A stretch of 64,000 nt of DNA from Bacillota bacterium (GTDB taxonomy: Bacteria > Bacillota > Clostridia > DSM-8532). Under the pieces are notes generated by a model. That model was given only the letters and a program-made list of their open reading frames with translations, did not search any database and was not told where the DNA came from. The position numbers and the translations under genes are program-made. Numbering within the stretch: position 1 is the first letter of the stretch; each line of letters starts with the position of its first letter. The stretch is taken from positions 1 through 64,000 of the forward strand of contig JAEYOK010000006.1 in assembly GCA_023411795.1 (NCBI GenBank). The letters are read 5' to 3'. Positions 42,836 to 51,783 of the stretch are shown here, in pieces.

Positions 42836-43420
42836 TTATTTATTCTCTCTTTTAATATGCTTTAAACTGTAGTTGCGGGTTTCGACTGTCTTATCGTGTA
42901 AAAGGACACTCTTTCTTAATATATAATCAATTGTACTGTTTGAGCATAATACTATGCAACGATCCAAGTCTTCATAAGCGGATTTTCTCATTTCTTCTAT
43001 GCCTTCAAATGAACGTAATGGTTCAATATAGTCAGCAACATATATTATTTGTTCAAGCAGGTTCATTCCTGCCTTACCGGTTGTGTGCCATCTGATTGCA
43101 TTCAGAACTTCTTCGTCGTTAACTCCATATATACGCTTTGCAAGATCCTTTCCTATAATACCGTGGAGGAGCTTAGGCTGTAAAAGTTCAATCTCATCGG
43201 GCTGGTATCCAATTTTTTTTGCGTAATTTATTGCTTCATCACCTTTATAATTTTTACCGCAATCGTGAAGTATGCCGGCAAGCCTGGCCTTTTCAGAATC
43301 TGCTCCATAATGATTTGCAAGGGATTGCGAAACTTTCATAACGTTAACAGAGTGTAGAAATCTTTTACTGTCAAGCTCTTTTTCAAGCATATTCATAATT
43401 GCATCTATTTCCATACTCAT
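42836..43420 (-). CDS. yqeK: YqeK-like HD hydrolase (diadenosine tetraphosphatase family)
   Basis: A 194-aa protein. H in RFLHSVNVMKVSQ, HD in GILHDCGKNYKGDE, H in LLHGIIGKDLAK, and D in YVADYIEPLRSFEG. These are the metal ligands of the YqeK family that hydrolyses Ap4A symmetrically. It lies five bases after nadD, the usual neighbour. Confidence 0.92.
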   Translation of the reverse strand: MSMEIDAIMNMLEKELDSKRFLHSVNVMKVSQSLANHYGADSEKARLAGILHDCGKNYKGDEAINYAKKIGYQPDEIELLQPKLLHGIIGKDLAKRIYGVNDEEVLNAIRWHTTGKAGMNLLEQIIYVADYIEPLRSFEGIEEMRKSAYEDLDRCIVLCSNSTIDYILRKSVLLHDKTVETRNYSLKHIKRENK

Positions 43421-43425
43421 ATGTC

Positions 43426-44037
43426 CTAGTGTTCCCCCTGCTTATATAGTCCGTTTTTTTGGATATAAGCCTCGACAACGGGCGGAACCTGGTATTTTAT
43501 CGATAAACCCTCGCCAACCCTTTTTCTTATCTCAGTCGAAGCATAATTCATCGCTTTTCCTGAATACTTAAAAATCTTTGCTCCAAACTGGCTCCCAAGC
43601 TTAATAATGGTATTGTCCAGATGATTTTCCTGCGTATCAGGCCTAGATGCTACTATTATTGAAGCAAGCTTAAATATCTCTTCGAAATTCCTCCATGTTT
43701 CAATTTGCACCAGAGAGTCAGCACCTACTATCAGCCCAAGGTTTTTCTGGCTTCCATATAACTCTTTAAAAAACTTTAGGGTATCCACAGTATAGGATGA
43801 GCCGTCACGCTTCATTTCACTATCACTGGCCTCAAAAAACGGGTTATCGGCTATAGCGAGCCTCACCATTCTAATCCTGTCATATGCCTCTGCAATTTTC
43901 GAATTTGCCTTATGCGGAGGAATTTTAGCTGGTATAAATATTACTTTTTCCAGAGAGAATTCTTCCCGTATACCCTCACACATAATAAGGTGTCCATAAT
44001 GAATAGGGTTAAACGTTCCCCCCATTAAACCTATCAA
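43426..44037 (-). CDS. nadD: Nicotinate-nucleotide adenylyltransferase
   Basis: A 203-aa nucleotidyltransferase. GGTFNPIHYGHL (residues about 6-17) is the HxGH-type motif, and ASTEIRKRVGEGLSIKYQVP the ISSTxIR-like motif. It makes NaAD from nicotinate mononucleotide in NAD synthesis. The start is TTG at 44037 with GGGGC upstream. It heads the nadD-yqeK pair. Confidence 0.95.
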   Translation of the reverse strand: MIGLMGGTFNPIHYGHLIMCEGIREEFSLEKVIFIPAKIPPHKANSKIAEAYDRIRMVRLAIADNPFFEASDSEMKRDGSSYTVDTLKFFKELYGSQKNLGLIVGADSLVQIETWRNFEEIFKLASIIVASRPDTQENHLDNTIIKLGSQFGAKIFKYSGKAMNYASTEIRKRVGEGLSIKYQVPPVVEAYIQKNGLYKQGEH

Positions 44038-44055
44038 ACTAACAGCCCCTAACCC

Positions 44056-44433
44056 TCATAACCAGCTTTTTGAATAAATCCTTGCACCAAAAGGAATCAA
44101 GGAAAGCTTAGCAAGCTTAAAGTGTTGTTTTCCGAACGGAATTCCGATAATGGTAATACAAAAGATCACTCCTACCACTAAATGGCTTATACATAGCTCC
44201 CACCCCAGAAGAATAATCCATATAATATTACCTATTATACTACCAAGACCAAAGCCCCTTATTTCAACATCCCGACCAAAAGGTGAAAAAACAAATGATG
44301 CAATCTTAAAGCATTGAATTCCGAAAGGTATGCCTATAAACGTAATGCAACACAGAATACCCGCAATAAACCAAAGAATAGCAGATATTAAGCCGCCAAA
44401 TACTATCCAAATGATATTTCCTAACAAATGCAT
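44056..44433 (-). CDS. YccF-domain inner membrane protein
   Basis: A 125-aa protein made of two similar halves, each with hydrophobic helices and the motif CITFIGIPFGIQCFKIASF / CITIIGIPFGKQHFKLAKL typical of YccF domains. Function unknown. ATG at 44433 has GGAGG upstream; the ORF extended to 44454 lacks support. Confidence 0.85.
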   Translation of the reverse strand: MHLLGNIIWIVFGGLISAILWFIAGILCCITFIGIPFGIQCFKIASFVFSPFGRDVEIRGFGLGSIIGNIIWIILLGWELCISHLVVGVIFCITIIGIPFGKQHFKLAKLSLIPFGARIYSKSWL

Positions 44434-44495
44434 TTTATGCCTCCAAAGTCTCAATCTACTTCATTACTATACCTTAAAATCTTTTAATAAACAAA

Positions 44496-44522
44496 TGCCC
44501 GTCCATTATTAAAGGACAGGCA
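44496..44522 (-). terminator. Terminator after the HMA-like gene
   Basis: TGCC-GTCC / GGAC-GGCA stem with one internal mismatch, followed on the minus strand by TTTGTTTATT. Confidence 0.65.
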
Positions 44523-44544
44523 TAGCTGTTTAGAAATAATTTTT

Positions 44545-44757
44545 TTATTTTACATTGAAGCCAGTGTCTACAATAGTCTCTTTAATTATTTCAGCGCTTA
44601 GCCTTTCTTCATCAAATTCAACTGCAACGCGCTTAGCATTCAAATCGACAATAACATCAAAAACTCCATTTAAAACTGTAAGTGAGTTTTTAATCGTTTC
44701 TGATGAAATATTATCTTTCATTCCTTCAACATTGAATGCTATATTTTGAACAGCCAT
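44545..44757 (-). CDS. HMA-fold small protein lacking the CxxC metal site
   Basis: A 70-aa protein with the beta-alpha-beta-beta-alpha-beta rhythm and sequence landmarks of heavy-metal-associated domains (FNVEGM...NSLTVLNGVFDVIVDL...VAVEFDEERLS...IVDTGFNV). The position where CxxC should follow GM reads GMKDNISSE, with no Cys anywhere in the protein. So a metal chaperone role is unlikely. GAGGTGATAG precedes ATG. Confidence 0.75.
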   Translation of the reverse strand: MAVQNIAFNVEGMKDNISSETIKNSLTVLNGVFDVIVDLNAKRVAVEFDEERLSAEIIKETIVDTGFNVK

Positions 44758-44867
44758 TCTATCACCTCACAAAGTAGTCAAAAAGAATTATATAATATTG
44801 TTTAATATATGTCCATGATTTATTATTATCATGTGATTATTTATTTTGATTTATTGAGGTTAATGTG

Positions 44868-45791
44868 TTAACAGTTTCTTAGTTTATCCAACAGAGCATT
44901 GAAGTAATCGGGTAGAGGAGCTTCAAAGGCCATTTCTTCCATGCTGACAGGATGCGTCAACTTTAAAAATCTGGCATGAAGAGCTTGACCTTCGGTTTCT
45001 ATAAGATTATTTTTCTTTCCGTAAACTATATCTCCAGTAACCGGATGCCCTATTGAAGACATATGAACGCGTATTTGATGAGTTCTCCCTGTTTCCAGAA
45101 CGCATTGTATATAAGTATGAGACTTAAATCGTTCGAGAATCTTAAAATGAGTAACGGCAGGCTTTCCATTCTTAAAATTAACTGCCATCTTTTTTCTGTG
45201 AATTGGATGACGCCCTATAGGTGCAGATATTTTTCCTGAATCCTCTTTTATGATTCCGTCTACAATTGCCTCGTATGTTCTTACTATTTGATGTTTTTTG
45301 AGCTGTGCCGATAGTTTTAAATGAGCTTCATTACTTTTTGCAATTACTAGCAACCCTGTTGTATCCTTGTCTATTCGATGCACGATTCCAGGTCTTTTGA
45401 CTCCATTTATATCTGACAAGGAATCCTTACAATGGTATAACAATGCATTTACCAAGGTACCTTCCCAATTACCGGCAGCAGGGTGTACCACTAGGTTTTT
45501 AGGCTTATTAATCACAATTATGCTGTCGTCTTCAAATATTATATCCAGTGGTATGTTCTGAGCCTCAAGAGCCAACGGCTTAGCTTCGGGAATAATTACC
45601 CCTATCTTCATTCCAGATTTCATCTTGGTACCGCTTTTTGCAGGAACACCATTAACTGTCACAACGCCTTCTTCAATCAATTTTTGAATATGGCTTCTTG
45701 TCAAAGACTCCAGTTTAGAAACAAGAAAAGCATCAAGCCTTTTACCTTCATCTGAAGCATCAATTATAAAGGTTTCAGCCTTGCTGTTCAT
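44868..45791 (-). CDS. RluD-family pseudouridine synthase
   Basis: A 307-aa protein. N-terminal S4 domain (RLDAFLVSKLESLTRSHIQK), catalytic Asp in GIVHRIDKDTTGLLVIA, and TGRTHQIRVHMSSIGHPVTG. It modifies 23S rRNA uridines (RluD) or another rRNA/tRNA site. ATG at 45791 lies inside the lspA end, preceded by GAGGTG, so it is coupled to lspA. The frame to 45836 is longer but lacks a site. Confidence 0.92.
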   Translation of the reverse strand: MNSKAETFIIDASDEGKRLDAFLVSKLESLTRSHIQKLIEEGVVTVNGVPAKSGTKMKSGMKIGVIIPEAKPLALEAQNIPLDIIFEDDSIIVINKPKNLVVHPAAGNWEGTLVNALLYHCKDSLSDINGVKRPGIVHRIDKDTTGLLVIAKSNEAHLKLSAQLKKHQIVRTYEAIVDGIIKEDSGKISAPIGRHPIHRKKMAVNFKNGKPAVTHFKILERFKSHTYIQCVLETGRTHQIRVHMSSIGHPVTGDIVYGKKNNLIETEGQALHARFLKLTHPVSMEEMAFEAPLPDYFNALLDKLRNC

Positions 45792-46269
45792 CAAGCACCT
45801 CTTCAGATTCCTTTGAAGCTTTTTTAGGTTCTTCATAAATAAAGATTACATAGTAAACTAAAAGGGCCACCCCTATACATACCCAGATATCAGCCACATT
45901 AAATACCGGAAAATCATATCCAAATGGATAAAAATCAAGAAAATCCACAACAAAACCTCTAGAAAGCCTGTCAATAAAGTTTCCAATCGCTCCTGAAATT
46001 AATAAGGTCATTGAAATCCTTAAGAGTGTGTTTTTATTCTTGATAAAGTACCAAATCATAAACCCTACAGCTATAATTGTAAGAACAATAAAGGCCCATC
46101 GGAAGTTTTGAAGTATGCCAAAAGCAGCTCCTCGATTCTCCAAATAAGTTAAGTAAAAGAAGTCCTTAATCACCTGAAATTTTTCAAATTGAATTTGGTT
46201 AATGAAAAAATACCACTTAGTCAATTGATCAATAGCAGTTAGCAATAATATTAAAATAATCCAAAGCAT
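45775..46269 (-). CDS. lspA: Lipoprotein signal peptidase
   Basis: A 164-aa protein with four membrane helices and both catalytic aspartates, in GAIGNFIDRLSRGFVVDFLD and NVADIWVCIGV. NRGAAFGIL is the substrate-site motif. It cleaves prolipoproteins such as the PotD and solute-binding lipoproteins of this window. It overlaps rluD by 17 bases. Confidence 0.95.
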   Translation of the reverse strand: MLWIILILLLTAIDQLTKWYFFINQIQFEKFQVIKDFFYLTYLENRGAAFGILQNFRWAFIVLTIIAVGFMIWYFIKNKNTLLRISMTLLISGAIGNFIDRLSRGFVVDFLDFYPFGYDFPVFNVADIWVCIGVALLVYYVIFIYEEPKKASKESEEVLDEQQG

Positions 46270-46290
46270 ATTATTTCCTCTATCTAAATT

Positions 46291-47973
46291 TTATTCAACA
46301 GTAACACCTGTAAAATAGTGTTTCAGAATTTGTTCATATGTATAACCATTCCTTGCAAACCCTTTTGCACCTTCCTGGCTCATACCTATAGCATGACCCC
46401 AGCCTTTACCGGTTAAAATATATGTTCCGTTAGGTATAGCGCCTGTTATAATCGCAGAATCACTTGCTCCTAATACTTTTATTGTAGAATCTCCTGCGGC
46501 AATATCATATGTTCCTGTAGAAGTGACCGCCTTAGTACCAAAAACATTTAACGTAGATGATCCACTGCCTGAAATCACAGACGAAGTTGAATTTGCTGAA
46601 CCAGTATTACCTGAGCTGATTGTGAACATCCTGCTTGGTAAATATCCATTATCCCCAAGGATAATTCTTATATCCTCATTGGTATATGTAATTGAACCGG
46701 CTGTTCCTACAATACGTAGCTTTTTAACCCTCCCGGCCGGAGTGTATTCATCAGCTACCATATTAATAATATCTCCAATTTCCACATCACTTATAAAAAG
46801 CTTCATTTTTATATCTGCCGCAGTTAAGGTTTTTGACCAGTTATAATTATAGGAATTACCTGCTTCATAGGGATCAGGTACACTTTTTAAGTATGGAACA
46901 TCGGAACCCCATACATTAATATTATCCTCGGTCATGCCTCCACTAGAACTAAAATAATGCATTGATGCAAGCTTTCCGTTATATAAAACCTTTTTACCTT
47001 TTGTTTCGTCTACTGCTTGATTTGTTGTAGCTTTTTCATCCGAGTAACCGCCATATACCTGTGAAGCAACAGTGTTAACCACATCAAAATCCCACTTTTT
47101 ATAAGAACCCATAGACCTATATGTAAAGGTTCTCGCGGCAACTGCCTGAGCCTTTAGAGCTTCCATGGGAGCATAGGATTCTATTTCCTTAGGAACTACA
47201 CCATATAGATATTGTTCAATATTAACAATGTTAATGACAGTCATATCACTGTTTGAAAAACGTCTTAATTCTATCTCGCCCCTATATTGCTTGCTGTTAA
47301 CAGATATAACCTTAGGATTGTTGGCTGCATTTGGTCTAAGAACTAATTTTACATCGGTAGCACCAAATATCATACGGGGTTCAAAACTGCTATTGTAAAT
47401 TATCATCCGGGAACCGGACTGTTCAATAACTTTAAGCTGCATACCGGCCAGCTTATTATTCAAGGTTAGAAGTTCATTATTTGCTTTTAGTGCATCCGAG
47501 TAGAAACCTGTCCAGACAAACCAGCCGTTCTCAAATACCGGGTATGCAAGAACGCCTAAAGTTTTAATTGTAGCACATAAGCTCTGTGCCGTTGCTAAAT
47601 CTGTAGTCTTATCACCTATCTGAATATGGTACGGACCATATGTTTCCCCATCAAATGGAACTCCCTCAGTTGGGTTATATTCGGAATAAACTCCGGAAGA
47701 AGATCTAATAAAGTGTGAATCCTTTCTTACAATCGCCTGTTTTCCACCCGCTTCTGTAAGAAGTGTAATAAAAGCACCATTTTGGTAATATCCAATTTCG
47801 AGACCCGAACTTGCTACAAATGATACATTGGATGCTGCGACATCTCCGAAATAAAGACCTACTCTTACTGTTTCAGGGTAAGTCTGGGCAAGAATTTCAG
47901 TGTCTGAATAAATCAATGTAATTAAACTCATTACAATTAAAACTAAAACCAGAATTTTTGTTTTATTTCGCAT
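46291..47973 (-). CDS. SpoIID/LytB domain protein
   Basis: A 560-aa protein. Signal peptide (residues about 2-25), then SPOR-like segments, and the SpoIID domain from about 250 to 560: YLYGVVPKEIESYAPMEALK, AVAARTFTYRS, YSDEKATTNQAVDETKGKKV and the C-terminal GKGWGHAIGMSQEGAKGFAR. SpoIID-type proteins are lytic transglycosylases acting on peptidoglycan stripped of stem peptides during engulfment. Whether this is SpoIID itself or a vegetative LytB-like paralogue is open. ATG at 47973 has GGGGGG upstream; the longer frame is rejected. Confidence 0.87.
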   Translation of the reverse strand: MRNKTKILVLVLIVMSLITLIYSDTEILAQTYPETVRVGLYFGDVAASNVSFVASSGLEIGYYQNGAFITLLTEAGGKQAIVRKDSHFIRSSSGVYSEYNPTEGVPFDGETYGPYHIQIGDKTTDLATAQSLCATIKTLGVLAYPVFENGWFVWTGFYSDALKANNELLTLNNKLAGMQLKVIEQSGSRMIIYNSSFEPRMIFGATDVKLVLRPNAANNPKVISVNSKQYRGEIELRRFSNSDMTVINIVNIEQYLYGVVPKEIESYAPMEALKAQAVAARTFTYRSMGSYKKWDFDVVNTVASQVYGGYSDEKATTNQAVDETKGKKVLYNGKLASMHYFSSSGGMTEDNINVWGSDVPYLKSVPDPYEAGNSYNYNWSKTLTAADIKMKLFISDVEIGDIINMVADEYTPAGRVKKLRIVGTAGSITYTNEDIRIILGDNGYLPSRMFTISSGNTGSANSTSSVISGSGSSTLNVFGTKAVTSTGTYDIAAGDSTIKVLGASDSAIITGAIPNGTYILTGKGWGHAIGMSQEGAKGFARNGYTYEQILKHYFTGVTVE

Positions 47974-48208
47974 CAGCGACCCCCCAATAACATTTCTCTT
48001 TAGTAAATAAACACTTTTATTTTTATTATACCATGAACAAGTATGGCTGCCGCCAACTTGTTCATATAAGAACAATAGTAAATCTGTTCCTTTGTAACAT
48101 CTTACAGTTATTATACATTATTAATACTATTCATGTATAGAATGCAAACGAAACATTACTAACAAGAAACATTATTGAAATAATTTCTTGTTTCCTGCTC
48201 TCCCGAAA

Positions 48209-48272
48209 CCCATGCCAATCCGACAAGGCAAGCATCCCCAAAAGGCTGTTGTCGGTGGTCATGGGTTTTTTT
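48209..48272 (+). ncRNA. Strong compound hairpin with T-run, possible small RNA or attenuator
   Basis: CCCATG-CCAAT-CCGACAA ... TTGTCGG-TGGT-CATGGG, then seven T at 48266-48272. The apical part contains GGCAAGC...AAGGCTG. A second hairpin (CAAGAAAC...TTTCTTG) lies just upstream. It is oriented toward rubrerythrin, which lies 76 bases further on, and no gene ends at it on the plus strand. Either a terminated small RNA or a leader attenuator. Family not recognised. Confidence 0.5.
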
Positions 48273-48295
48273 AACGATCGGTGTTTATATTTTTA

Positions 48296-48314
48296 TTATT
48301 ATTGTCAATAATAA
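48296..48314. promoter_or_regulatory. 19-bp inverted repeat before rubrerythrin, PerR/Fur-like
   Basis: TTATTATT-GTC-AATAATAA, exact 8-base half sites, 34 bases before the rbr ATG. The A/T composition and position recall PerR or Fur boxes, though the spacing is not canonical. Confidence 0.45.
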
Positions 48315-48348
48315 GCAGAAATAAGTACTACAATCTTATGGAGGTAAT

Positions 48349-48942
48349 ATGAAACGTTTAGAAGGATCAGAAACTGCAATAAACTTAATGCGAGCTTTTG
48401 CCGGAGAATCACAAGCCAGGAACAGATATTATTTTGGTGCAAGTGTGGCAGATAAAGAAGGCTATAAAAAGATTAAAGAAATATTTATTCAAACCGCTGA
48501 AAACGAAAGAGCCCACGCCAAGGTATTCTATGACCATATTGTTGAAGGTTTTCAGGGTAAGCTCCCAATTAATATTGATATAAGTGCAGGATACCCTGTT
48601 GTATCAGGAACTACTCTAGATCACTTACAGGGCGGTGTCCACGGAGAACATGAGGAGTTTGCCATTATCTATCCCAGTTTCGCCCAAGTGGCAGAAAATG
48701 AAGGTTATCCTGAGGTTGCTAATTCTTTCAGATTAATTTCTAAGATTGAACACCACCATGAACAAAGGTTTGCTACTCTTTATGATAATGTGAAAAACAA
48801 CACTGTATTTCACAAGGAACAAGAAATTCTATGGATATGCAGTAATTGTGGACATATTCACGAAGGCACCAACGCTCCCACCATCTGCCCTGTTTGTAAA
48901 CACCCTCAGAGCTATTTTGAGGTCTTTTCCGAAGCTTTTTAA
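48349..48942 (+). CDS. rbr: Rubrerythrin
   Basis: A 197-aa protein. The ferritin-like diiron domain has Glu ligands in FAGESQARNRY, AENERAHAKVFYDH, QVAENEGYPEVANSF, and SKIEHHHEQRF. The C-terminal rubredoxin has WICSNCGH...CPVCKHP with four Cys. It reduces hydrogen peroxide and protects anaerobes from oxidative stress. GGAGG precedes ATG. See the inverted repeat at 48296-48314 for possible regulation. Confidence 0.96.
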   Translation: MKRLEGSETAINLMRAFAGESQARNRYYFGASVADKEGYKKIKEIFIQTAENERAHAKVFYDHIVEGFQGKLPINIDISAGYPVVSGTTLDHLQGGVHGEHEEFAIIYPSFAQVAENEGYPEVANSFRLISKIEHHHEQRFATLYDNVKNNTVFHKEQEILWICSNCGHIHEGTNAPTICPVCKHPQSYFEVFSEAF

Positions 48943-48969
48943 GTAAAGACAGTCACCTTACCTAATTTT

Positions 48970-49020
48970 TTAGGCGCAACTAGATTTTTACAATATATAT
49001 GGAACTTGGCTTGCGCCTAA
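48970..49020 (+). terminator. Long inverted repeat after rubrerythrin
   Basis: TTAGGCGCAA at 48970-48979 and TTGCGCCTAA at 49011-49020, perfect 10-bp stem with a 31-base loop, followed by ATATTTTTC. The stretch 49021-49201 has no gene. Confidence 0.6.
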
Positions 49021-49201
49021 ATATTTTTCATTCATAGTCCTTTCTCTCCCATCTTCTTAATTCCCTTGTTCTTTCTCAATCAGTTTCAGAGCAATCTTCA
49101 GAGCGGTAATCGGTATTGCTTTTTACGTTAGATGCCTCTGTTTTATGGTACCCATCTATGATAATATATTATCTACTATTGATTGTCATGGAGTGAAGAA
49201 A

Positions 49202-49948
49202 ATGAAGGTTACTGCTATAAAAACAAGGCTTATAAAGGCTTTCACCTGTTCAATAAATGATGTTATTGCAGAATCTATTAATAATGTATATGAAAACAGT
49301 GTTATAGCTATAAGCTCTAAAGTTATTTCATTGTGCGAAGGTAATGTACTTCCACTGGAAGGAAATGAAAAAGATCTACTGATAGAAGCTGAGGCTGATA
49401 GCTATGTATCTAAAAACGAGAGTAAATACGGCGTTTATCTTACTTTAAAAAATGGTCTTATCGCTCCCTCAGCAGGTATTGACGAGTCTAACACAAATGG
49501 ATATTTTGTTATGTGGCCTAAAGACCCTCAAAAATCCGCAAATCAAATCTGGGAATTTTTAAGAGAAAGATATAATCTTAATAATGTCGGTGTAATAATT
49601 ACCGATAGCACCACAAGCCCCCTAAGATGGGGCGTTACTGGAAGGTCAATCGCTCATAGCGGTTTTAAAAGCTTAAACTCAAAAATTGGTGAGAAGGATT
49701 TATTCAATAAAACGCTCAGGCAAACTCGAATTGATGTGGCTAACGGTCTTGCTGCCAGCGCGGTAATATGCATGGGAGAATCTAATGAACAAACCCCTCT
49801 GGTTATAATTGAAGATATACCCTTTGTTGAATTTCAAAACCGGGTGCCAACCTCTGAAGAACTACGAAATCTAAAAATCGAAATACAGGATGACTTATAC
49901 GAACCTCTAATTAATAGAGCCCCATGGATTCATAAAAAGCCTAAGTAA
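49202..49948 (+). CDS. CofE-like F420-0:gamma-glutamyl ligase family protein
   Basis: A 248-aa protein containing the F420 ligase motifs GLIAPSAGIDESNTNGYFVM, ITDSTTSPLRWGVTGRSIA and EDIPFVEFQNRVP. In archaea and actinobacteria CofE adds glutamate to coenzyme F420. No other F420 genes (cofC, cofD, cofG, cofH) are in the window, and Clostridia usually lack F420, so this is probably a paralogue with another substrate. ATG at 49202 has GGAGTG upstream; the extended start adds 19 unsupported residues. Confidence 0.82.
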   Translation: MKVTAIKTRLIKAFTCSINDVIAESINNVYENSVIAISSKVISLCEGNVLPLEGNEKDLLIEAEADSYVSKNESKYGVYLTLKNGLIAPSAGIDESNTNGYFVMWPKDPQKSANQIWEFLRERYNLNNVGVIITDSTTSPLRWGVTGRSIAHSGFKSLNSKIGEKDLFNKTLRQTRIDVANGLAASAVICMGESNEQTPLVIIEDIPFVEFQNRVPTSEELRNLKIEIQDDLYEPLINRAPWIHKKPK

Positions 49949-49950
49949 GT

Positions 49951-50694
49951 CTATAGCCTTGCTCCGTTCTTGGCAAGGACATCTGCTCTATCGTTAAGCT
50001 CTATACCTGTATGGCTCTCCACCTTTACCCATGTGATTTTTACAAAACTATTGTCCACATACTCTTTGTATGCCTGTGTCATTGGTGTATTGGTTCGGAA
50101 TTTACCTGTCGCCCACTTCTCAATATTTTGAAAATCATAAAAAATTGTAATTTCATTTATATTCTGGCTTTTACACCATTCCAGAACCTCGATTACGGCC
50201 TGTATCTCCCCTGCTACCTGACGGGAGTTAAAGGCTTCCGGTGAATCCACCTTGCCTGATAGCTCAGTTACAACATCCTTATCTCTTAATATAACAGCTC
50301 CATACCCGGTGCAGCCATCTATAAAGGAGCCATCAACAAAAGCATAGTAACTAGTTGAAATATTAAGATCAAAAGAGCCTTTACTTCTCTGTGTGCTCTT
50401 ACTATCAATATTGTTTTTAACTGTAGAATTAGATATCCCAATAACCCCTAACAAATCGGTAATACGTTTAAATTGCTCCTCCGACATATCCGAGTCTTTA
50501 CGAAAATTATGAGACTTCCTTTTAGGACTGTAATCTATTATTAGCTTACCTAGAGCTTTATTGTTTTCAGTTAATTGTATTTTAAGAAGATAATCCCTGA
50601 TAAGTGCTATTTCCGGTTCCAACCCAAGAGCTAACAGTTTTTGTTCCAAATCGTTGTATATAGATTTTAGTTCCTCTTCGCAAATATAAGCCAT
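49951..50694 (-). CDS. RNase H family protein with N-terminal extension
   Basis: A 247-aa protein. Residues about 115-245 form an RNase HI-like fold with D in YAFVDGSFIDGCTGYG, E in VAGEIQAV, D in IFYDFQNIEKWATG, H in VESHTGIELNDRADVLA and its final D. So the DEDD site and the H are present. The N-terminal 110 residues have no hybrid-binding signature I recognise. It removes RNA from RNA/DNA hybrids. Convergent with the CofE gene, stops three bases apart. Confidence 0.85.
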   Translation of the reverse strand: MAYICEEELKSIYNDLEQKLLALGLEPEIALIRDYLLKIQLTENNKALGKLIIDYSPKRKSHNFRKDSDMSEEQFKRITDLLGVIGISNSTVKNNIDSKSTQRSKGSFDLNISTSYYAFVDGSFIDGCTGYGAVILRDKDVVTELSGKVDSPEAFNSRQVAGEIQAVIEVLEWCKSQNINEITIFYDFQNIEKWATGKFRTNTPMTQAYKEYVDNSFVKITWVKVESHTGIELNDRADVLAKNGARL

Positions 50695-50715
50695 CTTAAA
50701 CTCCTGTGATTTTAA

Positions 50716-51783
50716 TTATAAATATTTTATCAAAACATCAGGATTTAAGCTATAGAGAAGGGCGTCCTCACGGGTAACCAAACCTTTTTTATAGAGCTCG
50801 CTTATATCCATATCCATACTTTGCATACCGGCTTTTTTACTTGATAGTATTACCGAGTCTATTTGATATGTTTTGTTTTCTCGTATGAGATTTTGTATGG
50901 CATTATTGGCTGTCATTATCTCAAAAGCTGCAACTCGACCTCTTTGCTCGGAAGGTAAGAGCTGTTGGGAAATAACGGCCCTAAGTATTGTAGATAGCTG
51001 AATGCGAATTTGATGCTGTTGATTAGGCGGAAAAACATCAATTATGCGGTCTATTGTCTTGGCAGCCCCCAGTGTGTGAAGGGTTGACAGAACTAAATGG
51101 CCTGTTTCAGCTGCTGTCATTGCAATAGATATGGTTTCAAGGTCCCTCATCTCACCCACAAGAATTACATCAGGAGATTCTCTTAATGCTGCCCTTAATG
51201 CCCGGGCATAGCTTTGGGTATCCTGGCCTATCTCTCTTTGATTAACCACACTCATTTTATGGTGATGGAGGTATTCAATCGGTTCCTCAAGGGTGAGTAT
51301 GTGGCATTTCCTTGTGCTATTGATAAGATCAATAATACATGACAAGGTTGTGGATTTACCGCTTCCCGATGGGCCGGTAACTAGCACCAGTCCTTTATTA
51401 AGTTGATGCATCTGTAGAACAGTTTCAGGAATCAAAAGATCCCTAGGATCAGGTAATTTGGTAAAAACCAATCTGATCGCGGCTGCCAATGAACCCCTTT
51501 GTAAAAAGGTGTTGACCCGAAATCTTCCCATCTTAGGAATGGATAGTGAAAAATCCTTATCCCCTGTAGTTAAGAATTCCTTAAAGGAATCCTCATATTC
51601 AAAGAGTTCTCTAACCAAAGCTCTTGTATTATCAGGTTTAAGAATAGTATCACCTATATACTCAAACTCTCCTTTAACCTTAATAAGTGGAGGCACTCCC
51701 ACAGTTATTTGCAGGTCGGATGCTTCTTTGTTTAAAGCTATCCCCAGAAGTTCTTTAATTGTATAAACATATCCTTCATTCAT
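50716..51783 (-). CDS. pilT: PilT-type ATPase
   Basis: A 355-aa ATPase with Walker A VTGPSGSGKST (about 127-137), Walker B PDVILVGEMRDLETI, and AIRLVFTKLPDPRDL upstream. The sequence belongs to the retraction-type PilT subfamily (single nucleotide site, AIRL motif). ATG at 51783 overlaps the previous stop (TAATG) with AAGGG upstream. It powers pilus retraction or pseudopilus dynamics. No PilB/GspE extension ATPase is seen nearby. Confidence 0.9.
   Translation of the reverse strand: MNEGYVYTIKELLGIALNKEASDLQITVGVPPLIKVKGEFEYIGDTILKPDNTRALVRELFEYEDSFKEFLTTGDKDFSLSIPKMGRFRVNTFLQRGSLAAAIRLVFTKLPDPRDLLIPETVLQMHQLNKGLVLVTGPSGSGKSTTLSCIIDLINSTRKCHILTLEEPIEYLHHHKMSVVNQREIGQDTQSYARALRAALRESPDVILVGEMRDLETISIAMTAAETGHLVLSTLHTLGAAKTIDRIIDVFPPNQQHQIRIQLSTILRAVISQQLLPSEQRGRVAAFEIMTANNAIQNLIRENKTYQIDSVILSSKKAGMQSMDMDISELYKKGLVTREDALLYSLNPDVLIKYL

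Noticed and set aside
48209..48272. SRP RNA or 6S RNA
   Set aside because: No GGAAGGAAGCAG-like SRP loop and no 6S-type long bulged rod; it is a compact hairpin with a T-run.
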